Below, piece by piece: positions 23,452 to 23,998 of a stretch of 23,998 nt of DNA. Under the pieces are notes generated by a model. That model saw nothing but the letters and a program-made list of their open reading frames with translations, was not told where the DNA came from and ran no database searches. Position 1 is the first letter of the stretch; each line of letters starts with the position of its first letter. The stretch covers positions 1 to 23,998 of the forward strand of contig JBFWJK010000031.1 in NCBI GenBank assembly GCA_050253255.1, in the 5' to 3' direction. This DNA comes from JACKCP01 sp050253255. GTDB lineage: Bacteria; Desulfobacterota; Desulfobacteria; Desulfobacterales; JACKCP01. A program made the translations under genes and the position numbers.

Positions 23452-23896
23452 TTATCTTTTTTTTATTTTTCAGGGAAAGTTCTTCTATCTTTTTACTTTT
23501 ATAATAAATTTTCAGATAATCATTTTTATAATCTGCTTCAATATATGTAGCCTTGTTTTCAAAAACAGCATACCCGCTGCTTTCCTTTATTTTTTCATAT
23601 TTTGAATTCAAAATATCAAAAATTTTATCAGAATTTTCTTTTTCAGGGTTTTCATATACATATTTTGCACTCAGCAGATTATTGAGTACAAACTCATAAA
23701 GCAAAAAAACTTCCTGACCGAACAGGTTGAATTTATAAGATATATAATCATCTGCCACTTTAAGCGGCTTAAGTTTTTCAGCTGCAAGCACCTCAACTCT
23801 GGACATTCCCCATTTTACAGTGCGGAAATCATTGTCTTCTGCTGAGGAAAAAGATGACCATAATATAAAAACCGTTATAAAAATAATTTTTTTCAT
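23414..23896 (-). CDS. Exported protein of unknown function
   Basis: The 160-residue protein has a clear signal peptide (MKKIIFITVFILWSSFSSA; cleavage near residue 19-20), so it should be periplasmic or outer-membrane associated. The mature N-terminus DFRTVKWGMSRVEVLAAE resembles a short motif (FR-x-x-x-WG-x-x-x-x-EV) in exported hypothetical proteins of Desulfobacterota and related groups. I know no assigned function. The rest alternates predicted strands and charged helices, with a lysine-rich C-terminus. There are no cysteines and no lipobox. It is the first gene of the three-gene unit; its 3' end overlaps the small aromatic-rich gene by 38 nt. No strong ribosome-binding site precedes ATG 23896. 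Confidence 0.72.
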   Translation of the reverse strand: MKKIIFITVFILWSSFSSAEDNDFRTVKWGMSRVEVLAAEKLKPLKVADDYISYKFNLFGQEVFLLYEFVLNNLLSAKYVYENPEKENSDKIFDILNSKYEKIKESSGYAVFENKATYIEADYKNDYLKIYYKSKKIEELSLKNKKKINENEKQYLRSIF

Positions 23897-23998
23897 CAGT
23901 CAAGAATATAACAGGAAAAGAGCAAAAAGAAGTATTTTTTTATGTACCTGTACAAAAAAAATTTCTAATCACTCTGAATCTTTTTTTTCTTTTATCTG

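Overview
The window looks like ordinary chromosome of a low-G+C, Gram-negative anaerobe, most likely of the Desulfobacterota (Desulfobacterales-like). Three things point there: the gene order lysS - lolC/E-type permease - lolD - bamA on one strand, a DHH-CBS-poly(A)-polymerase fusion next to trpS, and a dicluster ferredoxin divergent from a cysteine-free Crp/Fnr regulator. This taxonomic call is inference from gene families and order. I saw no rRNA, tRNA, CRISPR array, insertion sequence or prophage structure.

Layout. Positions 1-5922 (minus strand) hold an envelope-biogenesis operon: lysS, a lipoprotein-releasing permease, lolD, and bamA, whose 3' end lies beyond the left edge. Positions 6014-8578 (minus) carry a PilS-like kinase and pilC, separated by a hairpin. 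A 339-bp AT-rich spacer separates pilC from a divergent CPA-type cation/proton antiporter with an RCK-like tail (8918-10813). Next, on the plus strand, come the 882-residue DHH/CBS/nucleotidyltransferase protein, trpS with a strong terminator, and a PilZ (cyclic-di-GMP receptor) protein. Three minus-strand genes follow: a nitroreductase and a metallophosphoesterase in one unit, then the dicluster ferredoxin, which is divergent from the Crp/Fnr regulator. A textbook TTGAT-N4-ATCAA box lies between ferredoxin and regulator, at the spacing expected of an activated ferredoxin promoter.

The most interesting block is 18865-22480 (plus strand). It holds a small YvlD/DUF360-type membrane protein, a soluble GGDEF diguanylate cyclase with an unrecognised N-terminal region, an RsbT-like ATPase fused to an RsbX/SpoIIE-type PP2C phosphatase, an RsbR-like STAS protein with both expected phosphosites, and a short RsbS-like STAS protein whose phosphosite is glutamate rather than serine. 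Spacing is tight or overlapping. I read this as a compact stressosome-like switch that probably controls cyclic-di-GMP synthesis. A PilZ receptor and pilus genes lie within the same 24 kb.

The right end (minus strand) holds three overlapping genes: an exported protein of unknown family, a very small exported aromatic-rich protein with a three-times repeated octad, and an Smr-domain protein with a charged N-terminal half.
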